From assembly GCA_016188265.1 (NCBI GenBank), contig JACPID010000016.1, forward strand, positions 1-51,683: a DNA stretch of 51,683 nt. The letters run 5' to 3'. Made by a program: the position numbers and the translations under genes. Under the pieces are notes generated by a model. That model ran no database searches and was not told the origin of the DNA. It was given only the letters and a program-made list of their open reading frames with translations. This document shows, piece after piece, positions 7,986 through 16,861 of this stretch (position 1 is the stretch's first letter; each line of letters begins with the position of its first letter). Source of the stretch: Candidatus Woesearchaeota archaeon (lineage in GTDB: Archaea > Nanobdellota > Nanobdellia > Woesearchaeales > ARS49).

Positions 7986-10334
7986 ATGGGGCGTTTTGAT
8001 ACATCTTTAGACATAGGGGAAGACTTATCAAAAAAGAAAGTTGAACAATCTGCAAATAATGTTAAACCTGACATATACTTAGCTGATTTAGAAAAAAAAC
8101 TTTCAAGCGCAAAAATAAAAAAACAAGCATTTTCTTACAAGCCAATTATTGCAGGAGTATTATGTTTTGTTCTTGCTGTTTTTCTTTTAACTCAGACATA
8201 CCAGCCAAAGATTTTTTCGCAGTTTGCAAAAGATGAAGTAGCTAAGAATTTTGGTTTGAATTATTATATTCAAGTAAGCAGAGAAAATCCAGAATGGAGT
8301 GTGGAACAAAAAAAAGTTGAAAGTGATTTGCTCGTTGAAAAATTTTTGAAAAGTTCTGAAGGAAAAAAACAACTTGAAAATAAAAGAAAGGAATTATTAT
8401 CTTATTTTCAAGACAATAAAGATCAAACATATATTTACAATGCTGATTCTTATTATTTTTTAAGGCTTACACAAAACTTAATTAAAAATGGCCATTTAGG
8501 GGTTGGAAAAGATGATGTGTCAGATAATTTGCGTTCAGCAGGGTATCATTCGTTCGGAGTAACATTTACTCTTTTTCCTTATTTTATAAAATGGTGGCAT
8601 GATATTACAAGCAAGATGTTTTTTTTATATGATGCAGCATTTTCTTTTCCTGTTTTATTAGGAATTTTATCAGGAGCTTTGATAGGGATTATACTTTATT
8701 CTATTAAGAAAAATATATGGCTGGCTTTGTTAGGTGTTTTTTTCATGATTATACAGCCTGTATTTGTTCAAGTTTTTTCTGGAGGCAATCTTGATACTCA
8801 AACAATTTCTTTGTTTTTCACTTTAATAGTATTAACTTGTGTTGCATTTTTTTCAATTGGGTCAAAAGCAACAAAAATCTTAAGTTTATTTGGATTAATA
8901 ATAAGTTTAATATTATACAGGTATACTTGGAGTGGCTGGTTTTATATTCTTGTTGTATTATTTTTTTCTGGAATTTTATGGAGTGCTTTTCAGATTTTAA
9001 ATGGAAAGAAAACAGTTGCAATAAGTATTATTGCAGCATCATTAATTTTATCACTGATTTTTTTACAGACTTTTAAACAGTTTTTCACAACTGTTTTAGA
9101 TAGATTTATAGGATTAGATATTGGAAGAATAAGTTTTTCTAGTTTTATTACTGAATTGCAACCATTAGACTGGGAGTTATTTTATGAAGCAGTTGGAGGA
9201 AGTTTTGGAGTTATTTTTTTTACAATTGCTATTTTAGGAATGTTTTTCTTGTTATTAAAAAATAAAAAACAGCCTTGTTTTTTTGAGCTCACTATCATTC
9301 TACTCTTTCTTACAACTTTTGCTGCGAGTTTTTTTGCAGGAAGATTTATTCCTTATATTCTTCCAGCGTATGTGATTATGTTTACTATAACTGTTTCAAG
9401 TATTTGGAATTGGAGAAAACTGTTCCTGCTGTTATTTTTTATTGGGTCTGTGCTTATTTTATCAGCAACTTACGCAACAACATCAGAGTTATATCCATTT
9501 ATGCATGATGGAATTGTTGAAACAGGAGATTTTCTTAAAACAACAAGCAATAATTCTTTTGTTGCAACATGGTGGGATAGGGGGTATTTATGGCAGTATG
9601 CTGGAGAACGTGCAACATTTTTTGATGGCGCGACATTTGACACAAATGCCTTTCTTTTTTCATACATTTTTACACAAACAGATATTGATTTTGCAAGAAA
9701 TTTATTATGGGGCGCTGGTTGTAATTTAGGACAGTGGGTGAGGAGCATAGATAAAGAATATCTTGATGAATTTATTTCTAAAAAAAACTTAACTAAATGC
9801 AATCCTGAAATGTATTTAGTAGTTGACCAAAATTCTTTTTCTTTTATTAATCTAATGTATATTTATTCAAAGCAAAAAATTACTTCAGTAAACTCAATGA
9901 GGTTATTAGCTGAAAAAATTACAGATAAAAAAGATTATGCGGTAAAAGTTGAGTCTATTTCAGATATAGGAATACCTACGTTAACTACTCCTGAAAAATG
10001 CGAGCAAATAGGAGAATCAAAATATTTTTGTTTAAATTATATTGTTGATTTAGCTGACATTGAATTAAGCGGGCAAAACAGCAGGCCGTACTCTCTTGTT
10101 TTAGTGCAAAATGGCATAAGAAAAATTAAAAAATATGACGATGCTAAAAAACCAGAAGCATTAGTAGTTTTTGAACAAGAAAAAGATTATTATGCATTTT
10201 TTGCAGATTATCATATTTCAGATTCTCTTCTTTTAAGATTATTCACTGGTGAAAGTATTTCTGGATTTAAACGTGTTTATTCAGTTTACGAGCCTGAGCG
10301 CATATTGACTTTTAAAGTAGATTGGACTGCATGA
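7986..10334 (+). CDS. aglB: Oligosaccharyltransferase AglB (STT3 family)
   Basis: AglB moves lipid-linked glycan to Asn in N-X-S/T sequons outside the membrane. The 782-residue protein has a 50-residue charged cytosolic leader, a first membrane helix (about 50-70), the acidic loop YNADSYYFLR, a second acidic site GGNLDTQTIS, about 12 further membrane segments and a soluble C-terminal domain starting near residue 510 with WWDRG (about 529-533), equivalent to WWDYG. A TATA box (TATATAATC, about 7951-7959) fits a leaderless ATG. The nearby GT-C and GT2 genes may belong to the same surface glycosylation. Confidence 0.93.
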   Translation: MGRFDTSLDIGEDLSKKKVEQSANNVKPDIYLADLEKKLSSAKIKKQAFSYKPIIAGVLCFVLAVFLLTQTYQPKIFSQFAKDEVAKNFGLNYYIQVSRENPEWSVEQKKVESDLLVEKFLKSSEGKKQLENKRKELLSYFQDNKDQTYIYNADSYYFLRLTQNLIKNGHLGVGKDDVSDNLRSAGYHSFGVTFTLFPYFIKWWHDITSKMFFLYDAAFSFPVLLGILSGALIGIILYSIKKNIWLALLGVFFMIIQPVFVQVFSGGNLDTQTISLFFTLIVLTCVAFFSIGSKATKILSLFGLIISLILYRYTWSGWFYILVVLFFSGILWSAFQILNGKKTVAISIIAASLILSLIFLQTFKQFFTTVLDRFIGLDIGRISFSSFITELQPLDWELFYEAVGGSFGVIFFTIAILGMFFLLLKNKKQPCFFELTIILLFLTTFAASFFAGRFIPYILPAYVIMFTITVSSIWNWRKLFLLLFFIGSVLILSATYATTSELYPFMHDGIVETGDFLKTTSNNSFVATWWDRGYLWQYAGERATFFDGATFDTNAFLFSYIFTQTDIDFARNLLWGAGCNLGQWVRSIDKEYLDEFISKKNLTKCNPEMYLVVDQNSFSFINLMYIYSKQKITSVNSMRLLAEKITDKKDYAVKVESISDIGIPTLTTPEKCEQIGESKYFCLNYIVDLADIELSGQNSRPYSLVLVQNGIRKIKKYDDAKKPEALVVFEQEKDYYAFFADYHISDSLLLRLFTGESISGFKRVYSVYEPERILTFKVDWTA

Positions 10335-10338
10335 TTTA

Positions 10339-11319
10339 TTATACTGTTTTTTTTAAAAGATCTTCTTTAACTTTCAATGAATACTCGTATAATTTTTGGT
10401 CTGCATTCTTTGAAGATGATACTATTTTTCCTATGTCTTTTGATTCTTTAATTTTTTGAAATTCCAGTTCTAATTTTTGCAGATGTGGGAAGCTTTCTTT
10501 GAAATGCAGATCAAGGGCATTGCTTACTTTTTCTAGTTCTTTTTTTAATTCAAAATATTCTGCAAATTCAAATAAGTTTCCGGCAAGTCTATACTCATCA
10601 AGCCTTGTTTTCAGATATGTTGTTAATTGTTCAAGCACTATTGAGTGTTGATGTAATAAATTGTAATATATTTTTGATTTAGCATAACAAATATGCATAA
10701 ATGTAAATGCGCGATAGGAACTTACAGATTTAATTGCACAGGTATTGCGTTCTTTTTCAACAATACGCAGTGAACGATCAAGATCTATAATTTCTTTTCT
10801 CAAATTTCTTGCTTTTTCAACTTGTTTTTTAGAAAGTGCCAGCTCTAAGGTTTGCTTCTTTTTTTCAAGCTCATTTGTGCCTTTTTCAATAGTTTGAGTG
10901 AATTGTTCTGAAAAATCAGACCATTCAAGCGTATTAATGCGGCAGTCAGTTACTTGCTGCAAGTGTTCATCATAAACTCTTTCAGCCATAGTGAGCTTAT
11001 CTTTTGTTTCTTGACATTTATCACTTAATTCATTCATGCGTTCATTCACAGCTTTCAACATATGCTTATTTTCAAGAATTTTCTTTTGTTTTTTTGATAA
11101 TTTTTCACTAAGAAAATTTATTGCAGTTAGATAATATTGTTCAAGAATTGGTAGAGAAATCTTTTTTTTATCAGGATTAATAAAATTAACAAATTCTTCA
11201 TGCTCGCGCGTTGCTAACTCTTCTAGATTTTGTACAATATCAGTATTTTCTGAAGTGTTTAATTTTGTTTTTTGTGTGTATGTTTTCATTATTTTTTGTA
11301 AAGTATTTTGAAAGCTCAT
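10339..11319 (-). CDS. Long coiled-coil protein
   Basis: The 326-residue protein is almost entirely predicted helix with long charged heptad stretches (for example KKQKKILENKHMLKAVN and RNLRKEIIDLDRSLRIVEK). No signal peptide or membrane helix is visible. An in-frame ATG at 11331 exists, but a GGAGG lies 7 nt before the ATG at 11319, so the later start is preferred. No family recognised; structural or scaffolding roles are possible. It converges with aglB. Confidence 0.75.
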   Translation of the reverse strand: MSFQNTLQKIMKTYTQKTKLNTSENTDIVQNLEELATREHEEFVNFINPDKKKISLPILEQYYLTAINFLSEKLSKKQKKILENKHMLKAVNERMNELSDKCQETKDKLTMAERVYDEHLQQVTDCRINTLEWSDFSEQFTQTIEKGTNELEKKKQTLELALSKKQVEKARNLRKEIIDLDRSLRIVEKERNTCAIKSVSSYRAFTFMHICYAKSKIYYNLLHQHSIVLEQLTTYLKTRLDEYRLAGNLFEFAEYFELKKELEKVSNALDLHFKESFPHLQKLELEFQKIKESKDIGKIVSSSKNADQKLYEYSLKVKEDLLKKTV

Positions 11320-11546
11320 AGTGTCCTCCATTCTGAAGTGTGCTTCACTAGTGGAATTTATAGTGTTTAAAATGTGTTTTCATCAAATAATCAGAAAAAA
11401 CAAGCTAATTTATGAAAAAAAAACTATTTTATTGAAAGATTTTCAGAAATACAATTTGATTTGAAAAAATTGCGAATTATTCAAAATTTTTCAGCGATAT
11501 TTTTTTATTAGCCAACAGCTAATAATCATCAAGTCTATACGTAATA

Positions 11547-11587
11547 TTTTTATACACCTAAAATACTTTCAAGATAAATGAGGTGAT
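11547..11587 (+). promoter_or_regulatory. Promoter and ribosome-binding site of eno
   Basis: A TATA-like TTTTTATAC lies at 11547-11555 and an SD GAGGTGAT at 11580-11587, four bases before the TTG start of eno. The SD is what identifies TTG as the start. The rest of 11320-11540 is AT-rich with nothing else I can support. Confidence 0.55.
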
Positions 11588-11590
11588 ATA

Positions 11591-12847
11591 TTGTCTAAGA
11601 TAATTAAGTTAAGAGCTAGGCAAATTTTAGATTCAAGAGGAAATCCTACAGTAGAAGCTGAATTAATCAGTGAAAAAGCCTGCATTACTGCTTCAGTTCC
11701 AAGTGGAGAAAGCACTGGAAAACATGAAGCATTTGAATTAAGAGATAATGAAAAAGCATATTATGGAAAAGGAGTGCTTAAAGCTGTAAAAAATGTAAAT
11801 ACAGTTATTGCAAAAAATTGTAAAGGAATGCTGGTTGAAGAACAAGCAAAACTTGACACTAAACTAACTTCACTTGATGGCACTAGAAATAAGAGAAGAT
11901 TAGGTGCAAACGCTATTCTTTCAGTAAGCATGGCTTCATGCAGAGCAGCTGCGCAAGAAACACATACATTATTAGCAGAATATGTAAAAGAGCTATATCA
12001 AGCAAAGAAGCTTACCCTGCCTTGCCCAATATTTAATTTAATTGAAGGTGGAAAACATGCAGGAAATAAATTAAGCATGCAAGAATACTGGTTAATGCCT
12101 ACTGGAGCAAAAAATTTTTCTGAAGCATTAAGAATTGGCAGTGAAGTATATCATGAGTTAGGAAGTATTTTAGAAAAAAGATTTGGAAAAAATGCATTAA
12201 ATGTTGGACTTGAAGGAGGATACGCTCCTCAATACCAATGCGCAGAAGAACCAATGGACGCTATTTTGGAAGCAGTGCAGAATCTCGGTTATTGGAAAAA
12301 AATAAAATTAGGACTGGATAGTGCAGCAACAAGTTTTTGGAATGGAAAATCATATTTATTTGAAGAAAAAGAAATTACATCAGAGCAATTAAAGCAGAGA
12401 TATATTGACATTGCTAAATCTTATCCTTTGCTTGCAATAGAAGATGCGTTTCATGAAGAAGATTTTTTAGGTTTTTCTTTACTGCAAAAAAAACTAAAAA
12501 AACTTATGATAATTGGTGATGATTTAACTGTAACAAATGTAGACAGGATTAAAAAAGCGCTAGAATACAAATCCTGTAACAGTCTTCTTGTTAAAATAAA
12601 TCAAGTTGGAACAATCACTGAAACATTGAAAGCTTGCAAACTTGCCAGAAATAATAAATGGAAGCTAATAGTAAGCCACAGAAGCGGTGAAACAAGTGAT
12701 GATTTTATTGCTGATCTTGCAGTTGGAATAAGTGCGGGTTTTATTAAAGCAGGAGCACCATGCCGTGGAGAAAGGCTTGCAAAATATAATAGGTTGCTAA
12801 GATTAGAAGAATGGCTTGGAAAAAAGGCGAGGTATGTTAAAATATGA
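11591..12847 (+). CDS. eno: Enolase
   Basis: Enolase interconverts 2-phosphoglycerate and phosphoenolpyruvate. The 418-residue protein has LRARQILDSRGNPTVEAE at the N terminus, the Mg2+ ligands in the segments LGLDSAATSF, IEDAFHEED and IGDDLTVTN, the catalytic Lys in LLVKINQVGTITET and SHRSGETSDDFIADLAVG near the C terminus. Initiation is at TTG with a strong SD. It is the first gene of a run eno-prs-gpmI; its stop overlaps prs by 4 nt. Confidence 0.97.
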   Translation: MSKIIKLRARQILDSRGNPTVEAELISEKACITASVPSGESTGKHEAFELRDNEKAYYGKGVLKAVKNVNTVIAKNCKGMLVEEQAKLDTKLTSLDGTRNKRRLGANAILSVSMASCRAAAQETHTLLAEYVKELYQAKKLTLPCPIFNLIEGGKHAGNKLSMQEYWLMPTGAKNFSEALRIGSEVYHELGSILEKRFGKNALNVGLEGGYAPQYQCAEEPMDAILEAVQNLGYWKKIKLGLDSAATSFWNGKSYLFEEKEITSEQLKQRYIDIAKSYPLLAIEDAFHEEDFLGFSLLQKKLKKLMIIGDDLTVTNVDRIKKALEYKSCNSLLVKINQVGTITETLKACKLARNNKWKLIVSHRSGETSDDFIADLAVGISAGFIKAGAPCRGERLAKYNRLLRLEEWLGKKARYVKI

Positions 12848-13716
12848 AAAAACTTATTGTTGGCTGTTCTAATTCAAAAGAGCTTGCTAAAAGCATTGCT
12901 CGGCATATCAAAAAAGATTATACAAAACTGCTTGCTCGTGATTTTCCCGATGGAGAGTTATACTTGAAGTATCAAAGTAATATTGCTAAAAAAGAAATTA
13001 TTCTTGTACAATCTATGCATCCTCAACCTAATAAAGCTATGATGGAAGCAATATTTGCTGTAAAAACAGCAAAAGAATTAGGTGCGGTTAAAGTAACTTT
13101 AGTTGCGCCATATCTTGCTTATATGAGACAAGATAAAAGATTTCATCGAGGAGAGTGTAAATCAAATTCAATAATGGCTGAACTATTAAGTTGTGCTGAC
13201 CAGTTAATAACCATTGATCCACATTTACATCGAGTCCACAAATTATCAGAGATATTTAAAATTCCTGCAAAGACTCTTACTGCAAATCATATTCTTGCAC
13301 AATTCATAGGTAAGAAATACAAAAATGTACTTGTAATAGGTCCAGATGAAGAAAGCTATCAATGGGCTGCAGGCATTGCTAAAGAAGCTTGTGCTGAAGT
13401 TCTAGTTTTGCATAAAAAAAGGTATAGCTCAAGAAAGGTAAAGGTTTTTTTACGTGAACCTGAAAAAGTGAAAGGAAAAAATGTTGTGCTTATTGATGAC
13501 ATCATTAGTTCAGGACATACTATGATTGAAGCAGTTAAAGAATGTAAAAAAGCCAAAGCTTCATCAATTCACTGTATTTGTGTTCATGGCATTTATTCAG
13601 AAAATGCATTGCCTAAAATCCTCAAAGCAGGAGCAAAGGAAGTTATTTCAACTAATACTATACAAAATAAGGCTAGTAAAATAGATGTAAGCAAATTAAT
13701 TGCTGATAATTTTTAA
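12844..13716 (+). CDS. prs: Ribose-phosphate pyrophosphokinase
   Basis: PRPP synthetase makes phosphoribosyl pyrophosphate from ribose 5-phosphate and ATP. The 290-residue protein is of the short archaeal class. Visible motifs are ARDFPDGELYLK, PYLAYMRQDKRFHRGE (ATP/flexible-loop region), ITIDPHLHRVH (metal ligands) and the PRPP-binding VVLIDDIISSGHTM. It is coupled to eno by an ATGA overlap and followed after 19 nt by gpmI. Confidence 0.96.
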   Translation: MKKLIVGCSNSKELAKSIARHIKKDYTKLLARDFPDGELYLKYQSNIAKKEIILVQSMHPQPNKAMMEAIFAVKTAKELGAVKVTLVAPYLAYMRQDKRFHRGECKSNSIMAELLSCADQLITIDPHLHRVHKLSEIFKIPAKTLTANHILAQFIGKKYKNVLVIGPDEESYQWAAGIAKEACAEVLVLHKKRYSSRKVKVFLREPEKVKGKNVVLIDDIISSGHTMIEAVKECKKAKASSIHCICVHGIYSENALPKILKAGAKEVISTNTIQNKASKIDVSKLIADNF

Positions 13717-13735
13717 TCAAACATAAAAAGTGAAA

Positions 13736-15253
13736 ATGATAAAAAATAAAGCAGCACTAATAGTGCTTGATGGCTGGGGAATAAGCGCACATAAAAAAGG
13801 CAATGCAATTTTATTAGCAAAAACTCCTACAATGAATTTCTTAAAAAAAAATTATTCATATCTAGAGCTTAATGCTTCTGGAAAATATGTTGGATTACAA
13901 GCAGGAGATATAGGCAATAGCGAAGTTGGGCATTTACATCTTGGAGCTGGAAGGCTGGTAAAACAAGACAGTACAAGAATATCTGAGTCAATAAAAAATA
14001 AATCAATTTTTAAAAATCCAGTACTGGTTAAAGCAATGCAAAAAGCAAAAAAAAACACTCTGCACTTGCTAGGACTAGTGAGTGATGGCGGAGTTCATTC
14101 TCATATCAGTCACTTATTTGCACTTTTAGAAATGGCTAAACAATTCAAAATAAAAAGATTATACATTCATGCAATCACAGACGGAAGAGATGTTCAGCCT
14201 AAAAGTGCATTGAATTATTTGAAACAAGTTGAAAAACATCTGCAAAAAAATTGGAAAATAGCAACAGTGATTGGAAGATTTTATGCAATGGACCGTGATA
14301 ATCGTTGGAATAGAGAGCACAAAGCATACAATGCAATGGCAAATGGCAAAGGGCACAATCACAAAAATGCAAAAGAAGCAATTATTGAAGCATATAAAAA
14401 AAGAGAAAGCGATGAATTTGTTTTTCCAACAATCATTGAAAAAAAAGGAATTGTAAAAAACAATGATGTCATAATATTTTTTAATTTCAGATCAGATCGC
14501 GCCAGAGAATTAACGCGAGCTTTTGTTCAGGGAAGATTTAACAAATTTAAACGCAAGAAAATACTAAACTTGCACTTTGTCTGCTTGACTCAATATGATC
14601 CTTCAATTAAAACTCCTGTTGCTTTTCCTCCTGAAAAAATTAAAAACACACTCGGAGAAGTGCTTGCTGAACAAAAATACAAACAATTCAGGCTTGCAGA
14701 AACAGAAAAATGGGCTCATGTAACTTACTTCTTTAATGGATTAAGCGGAGTGGTTTGGAAAGGAGAAAAACGACTATTAATACCGAGCCCAAAACAGGTT
14801 AGAACTTATGATAAAATTCCAGAAATGAGTGCATTTAAAATAACAAAAAAAGCAGTCGAGATCTTAGAATCTAATAAGTATAAATTTCTTCTTGTGAATT
14901 ATGCAAATCCAGATATGATAGGGCATACAGGAAACTTAAAAGCAACAATAAAAGCAATTGAAATAATTGATTCTTGCATTAAAAAGATATGTGAAGCAGT
15001 GAAGAAAAATAATTGGGCATTGATAATAACTGCAGATCATGGCAATGCAGAAAAAATGCAGTACCTTGACGGAAGCATGAATACTGCACATACAACAAAC
15101 AAAGTTCCATGCATACTTATTTCAGAAAAGTATAAACTCAAGAAAATAAAAAATCCATCACTATATAATATTGCGCCAACAATAATCAAATTAATGGAAA
15201 TAGCAAAGCCGAAAGAATGGAGTGAAAGTTTAGTAAAAAATCACAACATTTAA
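13736..15253 (+). CDS. gpmI: Cofactor-independent phosphoglycerate mutase (long form)
   Basis: The enzyme interconverts 3- and 2-phosphoglycerate, the step before enolase. The 505-residue protein is of the long GpmI class rather than the shorter archaeal ApgM class: ALIVLDGWGIS with a metal-binding Asp, GNSEVGHLHLGAGR with the catalytic Ser, SDGGVHSHISH, ITDGRDVQPKSA, RFYAMDRDNRW, YANPDMIGHTG and ITADHGNAEKM. I use ATG at 13736; GTG at 13730 is in frame. Its placement with eno gives a lower-glycolysis operon. Confidence 0.95.
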   Translation: MIKNKAALIVLDGWGISAHKKGNAILLAKTPTMNFLKKNYSYLELNASGKYVGLQAGDIGNSEVGHLHLGAGRLVKQDSTRISESIKNKSIFKNPVLVKAMQKAKKNTLHLLGLVSDGGVHSHISHLFALLEMAKQFKIKRLYIHAITDGRDVQPKSALNYLKQVEKHLQKNWKIATVIGRFYAMDRDNRWNREHKAYNAMANGKGHNHKNAKEAIIEAYKKRESDEFVFPTIIEKKGIVKNNDVIIFFNFRSDRARELTRAFVQGRFNKFKRKKILNLHFVCLTQYDPSIKTPVAFPPEKIKNTLGEVLAEQKYKQFRLAETEKWAHVTYFFNGLSGVVWKGEKRLLIPSPKQVRTYDKIPEMSAFKITKKAVEILESNKYKFLLVNYANPDMIGHTGNLKATIKAIEIIDSCIKKICEAVKKNNWALIITADHGNAEKMQYLDGSMNTAHTTNKVPCILISEKYKLKKIKNPSLYNIAPTIIKLMEIAKPKEWSESLVKNHNI

Positions 15254-15281
15254 ATTCTGCACAAAAATAAAAACAAGCAAT

Positions 15282-15821
15282 ATGCAAACTGGAATTAAAG
15301 TTTTAGAGGCAATGACAGAAAGGCCGATAATTGTAACACCAGATACAAATCTAGTAGAATGTGCAGAAATTATGAAAAGAAATCATGTGGGATCCTTGCT
15401 GGTTAAAGAGGACCACAAACTAAGAGGAATTTTAACAGAACAAGACATAGTGCGGAAAGCAGTTGTAAAAGACAAAAAACCATCTAAAATAACTGCTTCA
15501 GACATAATGGAAATAACCCTGAGAACTATAGCTCCTGAAAATGATATTTTTGATGCACTGCAAATGATGCGAGACTATAACATAAGACATATACCAGTCA
15601 CTGAAAATGAAAAACTCATAGGATTAGTCACACTAAAAGATATTCTTAAAATACAACCAGATTTATTTGAAATATTAGTTGAAAAATTTGAATTAAAAGA
15701 AGAACAACGCAAACCAGTATTTGCAGCCAAAGAAGAAGGACTATGTGAATCATGCGGTGAGTACAGTCCTGAATTAAAAAGAAAAGACGGTGTAATGATT
15801 TGCTCTGATTGTAGAGAGTAA
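15282..15821 (+). CDS. CBS-pair protein with C-terminal zinc ribbon
   Basis: Two CBS motifs occupy about residues 8-70 and 75-130 (VECAEIMKRNHVGSLLV, DALQMMRDYNIRHIPV). A short linker is followed by CESCGEYSPELKRKDG and CSDC, a four-Cys zinc ribbon at the C terminus. The layout is common in archaea; the adenylate-sensing CBS pair may control a nucleic-acid or protein-binding ribbon. It follows gpmI by 28 nt in the same direction and may sense energy state for the operon, which is inference. Confidence 0.85.
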   Translation: MQTGIKVLEAMTERPIIVTPDTNLVECAEIMKRNHVGSLLVKEDHKLRGILTEQDIVRKAVVKDKKPSKITASDIMEITLRTIAPENDIFDALQMMRDYNIRHIPVTENEKLIGLVTLKDILKIQPDLFEILVEKFELKEEQRKPVFAAKEEGLCESCGEYSPELKRKDGVMICSDCRE

Positions 15822-15844
15822 AACTGAAGTATAATTCAATTAAT

Positions 15845-15945
15845 TTATCTAATACTGTTTGCTCGTATAATTCCTCTACAATTTTTGCTTCCGTAGTTAC
15901 ATTTCATAAATTCATCAATGTTCATTGTTTCTGAATATGAACTTT
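15845..15945 (-). pseudogene. Relic of SET-domain protein C terminus
   Basis: The minus-strand frame reads SYSETMNIDEFMKC then NYGSKNCRGII and stops at 15845-15847. This matches the end of small SET-domain methyltransferases, where a Tyr-Ser segment is followed by the post-SET motif C-x-C-G-x4-C-R-G. The second Cys of C-x-C is Tyr here. Nothing of the catalytic SET core remains, and the frame is cut off next to tRNA-Leu, so it is a fragment. Confidence 0.5.
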
Positions 15946-15950
15946 TTTAA

Positions 15951-16036
15951 TGCAGGGGAAGGGATTTGAACCCTCGGATCCACTAAGGAACAGGATCTTA
16001 AGTCCTGCGCGTTTGACCAGACTTCGCTACCCCTGC
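15951..16036 (-). tRNA. tRNA-Leu(UAA)
   Basis: Acceptor GCAGGGG pairs with CCCCUGC, discriminator A. The anticodon stem CAGGA/UCCUG encloses CUUAAGA, so the anticodon is UAA (15998-16000). A long variable arm (class II) precedes the T-arm GAGGG UUCAAAU CCCUU. There is no intron and no encoded CCA. Confidence 0.93.
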
Positions 16037-16091
16037 GCACTCTGCTCCAACAAGAAATAAATATACTGTTTAAAAGGTTTTGTGTCTAAAC

Positions 16092-16134
16092 AGAATCTCC
16101 GAGCGTCCTCGCTTCGCTGCGGTCGCTCAGGAGA
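16092..16134. repeat. GC-rich inverted repeat
   Basis: AATCTCCGAGCG pairs with CGCTCAGGAGATT (one bulged base) around a GC-rich loop containing CGCTTCGCTGCGG. It stands out from the AT-rich surroundings. It lies between tRNA-Leu and the AbrB/PIN pair and may be a REP-like element, a terminator or the end of a lost element. Confidence 0.55.
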
Positions 16135-16149
16135 TTTTGAACTAACCAA

Positions 16150-16192
16150 AAAGTATAAATATAGGTAATACATTTTATTACCATAGGTAATA
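16150..16192 (+). promoter_or_regulatory. Promoter and operator of AbrB/PIN module
   Basis: A TATA-like AAGTATAAATATA lies at about 16151-16163. Next come GGTAATA (16164-16170) and its inverted copy TATTACC (16176-16182), then a third copy GGTAATA (16186-16192) inside the palindrome CCATAG-N6-CTATGG, which reaches into the start codon at 16195. This fits autorepression by the AbrB-like antitoxin and a leaderless or nearly leaderless mRNA. Confidence 0.6.
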
Positions 16193-16194
16193 CT

Positions 16195-16494
16195 ATGGTT
16201 ATAGTTTCAACAAAAATGGGTCCGAAGGGACAGATTTTGATTCCAAAAATTTTCAGGGAAGAATATGGATTTATTCCTGGCGAAGAACTTCAATTAATTG
16301 ACACTTCTGAAGGATTATTTGTTAAAAAAGAAACTTATGATATTATTGCTTCTATGAAAGAGATTGCTAAAAAGGCAAAAGCAAAAAAAGTAAATGTTGA
16401 TAAAATTGATCTTCATAAAATTTACGAATCTGAATTGGAGGAAAGATTTAATGACGTACTTGGACACAAACATATTCATAAGAGCGTTTCTTGA
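16195..16494 (+). CDS. vapB: AbrB/SpoVT-type antitoxin (VapB-like)
   Basis: The 99-residue protein begins with a swapped-hairpin AbrB domain: STKMGPKGQILIPKIFREEYG then PGEELQLIDTSEGLFVKK. The C-terminal half is a charged helix that would bind the toxin. The start codon lies within an operator palindrome. The 3' end overlaps the PIN toxin gene by 44 nt in another frame. Confidence 0.9.
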   Translation: MVIVSTKMGPKGQILIPKIFREEYGFIPGEELQLIDTSEGLFVKKETYDIIASMKEIAKKAKAKKVNVDKIDLHKIYESELEERFNDVLGHKHIHKSVS

Positions 16495-16861
16495 CCTAAC
16501 AGAAAAAGGAGATAAAGCAAGAGATCTGATTAGTTCTATTTTAAACAATAAGAGGTTCAGCACTAGTGTTTTAACTTATGACGAACTAGTTTGGGTTATT
16601 AGAAAATCTGTCGGAGTCCGAGAATCTATTCAGGCAGGAAAGAATTTATTGGCAATTACAAATTTTCGTTTTATTTCAATAGATAAGCTTGTTTTAAGTA
16701 AAACTCAGCAATTAATAGAAAGCACTTCATTAAAGCCAAGAGATGCAGTTCATGCAGCGGCTGCATTATTAAATGGCGAAATTGAAATTATTTCTGATGA
16801 TGCTGATTTTGATAAAATAAAAGAATTAAAAAGAATCTCTCTAGAAAAATTCAAGATTTAA
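16451..16861 (+). CDS. vapC: PIN-domain toxin VapC
   Basis: VapC toxins are PIN ribonucleases. The 136-residue protein has the four acidic positions: YLDTNIFIR (D5), YDELVWVI (Glu), PRDAVHAAAAL (Asp) and ISDDADFDKI (Asp). The frame is open upstream but the family N terminus begins at the ATG at 16451, which has GGAGG 9 nt upstream inside vapB. It overlaps the antitoxin gene. Confidence 0.93.
   Translation: MTYLDTNIFIRAFLDLTEKGDKARDLISSILNNKRFSTSVLTYDELVWVIRKSVGVRESIQAGKNLLAITNFRFISIDKLVLSKTQQLIESTSLKPRDAVHAAAALLNGEIEIISDDADFDKIKELKRISLEKFKI

Noticed and set aside
16092-16134. Rho-independent terminator call for the GC-rich hairpin
   Set aside because: There is no long T run after either arm and archaeal termination does not need a hairpin; kept as an inverted repeat only.
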